From the NCBI GenBank assembly GCA_003550305.1, contig QKYT01000057.1, positions 180,141 to 244,140 of the forward strand: DNA of 64,000 bases. Reading direction: 5' to 3'. Under the pieces are notes generated by a model. It made no database searches and had not been told where the DNA came from. It saw only the letters and a list, made by a program, of their open reading frames with translations. Source of the DNA: Glomus cerebriforme. Taxonomy: Eukaryota; Glomeromycota; Glomeromycetes; Glomerales; Glomeraceae. Each line of letters starts with the position of its first letter. Position 1 is the first letter of the stretch. The position numbers and the translations under genes are program-made. Positions 63,201-64,000 of the stretch are shown piece by piece.

Positions 63201-63240
63201 GTGAATATCTTCTATTATAAGAGGGATAATATGAAGACAT
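60223..63240 (-). CDS. Cactin-family splicing factor
   Basis: Minus strand, about nine exons; ATG at 63240, TAA at 60223-60225. The first exon (62708-63240) encodes a long RS/RD/E-rich disordered tail made of tandem RRRNRYSDEEEDR-type units. Exon 2 (62403-62588) begins EHKPDKISYIDL and includes NPFNDANLGEKFLW. The middle holds the cactin central domain (MGDWAAKEDEFHLQQAKRR, a coiled segment and YWEQQLKTITVWKAKAKL). The C-terminus is the conserved cactin-binding domain: GYKFNIFYPDLIDKSKAPTY, then GPPYEDLAFRIVNREWEYS and the final FKRHYYRR. Cactins are spliceosome-associated nuclear proteins needed for efficient pre-mRNA splicing. The product looks complete. It is head-to-head with uricase, 177 bp apart. 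Confidence 0.96.
62930..63230. repeat. Coding minisatellite in the cactin RS-like tail
   Basis: Six to seven tandem copies of a unit of about 48-51 bp around GTCAGAATATCTATTACGAC on the plus strand. On the coding (minus) strand each gives a 16-17 residue RYSDEEE(D/E)RRRRN unit. Multiples of three keep the frame, so copy number can vary without breaking the gene. Confidence 0.8.
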
Positions 63241-63417
63241 TATAAATTAGGAAGTGAATTATTTTGAAATTTTTTTTAAAGCGGATCAAAGATAGTCGTC
63301 ATTAACTAGCATCTAAAATAGGACATGATATGATAAAATACTGTGATAAAATAAACAGAGAATCTGATCCAATCAAAATAGATAATCCAAATCGCACACT
63401 CTCTCAATTTTTCCGGT
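63241..63417. promoter_or_regulatory. Shared divergent promoter of cactin and uricase
   Basis: 177 bp between two start codons on opposite strands. Short AT-rich blocks and a repeated GATAAAATA phrase (63331-63354). No specific site named. Confidence 0.6.
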
Positions 63418-64000
63418 ATGTCTGACGTATTTCTCAAAGAGCAAAGTTACGGAAAAGATGGAGTCCGATTAGTTAAAGTTATCCGTACAGATAACTGGCA
63501 TGAAATTGTAGAACTTACGGTAATAAAAATATTATTTAGCTGCTTAAATCAAAATTATAGTATGATAATACTTTTGATTTAAATAGGTTCGTGTTCTTTT
63601 AGAAGGCAACTTTAATGCCGCTTATACAAAAGCCGATAATTCACTTGTTGTCGCAACGGATACGATGAAAAACACTATTTATATTCTTGCCAAACAATCA
63701 TCTAATGTTCAACGCATTGAAGCATTTGCCGTTGAAATTGGACAACATTTTATTTCGACTTATTCTCATGTATCCAAAGCCCATATTTGGATAAGTAAAT
63801 ATAAATGGACAAGAATGCTTGTTAATGGAAAATTACATGATCATTCTTTTTTAAGAGATGGAGAAGAAACTCGAAATACGAAAGTCATTGTTTCCAGGAA
63901 AAAAGACGTGGTTGTTGAAATAGAGTCAGGTCTTAAAGATTTGTTGGTGTTGAAAACTACCGGTTCAGCATTCTACGGTTTCTTGAGAGATAAATGTAAA
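63418..64000 (+). CDS. Uricase (urate oxidase), 5' part, truncated by the window end
   Basis: Exon 1 is 63418-63519 (34 codons) and exon 2 runs from 63587 to the window edge, with a 67-bp GT-AG intron in phase 0. The product begins MSDVFLKEQSYGKDGVRLVK. It contains the active-site Lys region near residue 13 and the VVATDTMKNTIY block, whose first Thr takes part in urate oxidation; YGFLRDKCK is at the cut. Uricase oxidises urate to 5-hydroxyisourate in peroxisomes, a step of purine nitrogen recovery. The C-terminus, including any peroxisomal SKL-type signal, is outside the window. No fault is seen in the visible half. Confidence 0.95.

Noticed and set aside
1..64000. tRNA, rRNA, CRISPR array or organellar segment
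   Set aside because: No cloverleaf, rRNA core or spaced palindromic array was recognised by eye; a tRNAscan run would be decisive.

Overview
This is eukaryotic nuclear DNA, most likely from an arbuscular mycorrhizal fungus of the Rhizophagus type (organism is an inference). Reasons: very AT-rich sequence, short GT-AG introns of about 60-100 bp, assembly gaps, a dense load of degenerate DNA transposons and miniature elements, a Crinkler-like NTPase/nuclease gene, and a core of clearly fungal/opisthokont genes (TOR kinase, G-alpha, cactin, uricase, alpha-arrestin). No prokaryotic, organellar or CRISPR feature was seen, and I recognised no tRNA or rRNA.

Layout. 1-15.1 kb is a gene-poor, repeat-rich zone. 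It holds a broken Crinkler-like gene (about 1.1-3.4 kb, minus), two related fold-back elements, a pogo/Tigger-like transposon relic with TA target duplications (12.2-13.9 kb) and a smaller relative (3.4-4.2 kb), three copies of a 240-bp miniature element, further terminal-inverted-repeat elements, a 1-kb purine-rich minisatellite, and a GC-rich island with a perfect hairpin. 15.2-17.1 kb carries an alpha-arrestin gene with PPxY motifs.

18.8-38.9 kb is a lineage-specific cluster of seven apparently intact, putative type II membrane O-fucosyltransferase-like genes plus one decayed copy. Five (A, B, C, D, G) share an H-W-R type motif. Two (E, F) form a second subfamily with GFHNQ and HIRxGD motifs and are tandem duplicates followed by the pseudogene. 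In B and C the Ser/Thr-rich stem is encoded by small phase-0 exons that look serially duplicated.

39.0-64.0 kb is a compact housekeeping block: a very large helical protein with two C1-type zinc-binding modules, tentatively UNC79-like (minus); a small hypothetical gene; a G-alpha subunit (minus) head-to-head with the TOR kinase (plus, about 30 exons, complete to the FATC end); cactin (minus), convergent with TOR and head-to-head with uricase (plus, cut by the window end).

In function, the right half groups nutrient and signal transduction genes (G-alpha, TOR, the arrestin further left as a probable Rsp5 adaptor), RNA processing (cactin) and purine nitrogen catabolism (uricase). The middle cluster is probably secretory-pathway glycosylation. 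Exon boundaries are given where splice sites could be read directly; those of the largest genes are approximate.
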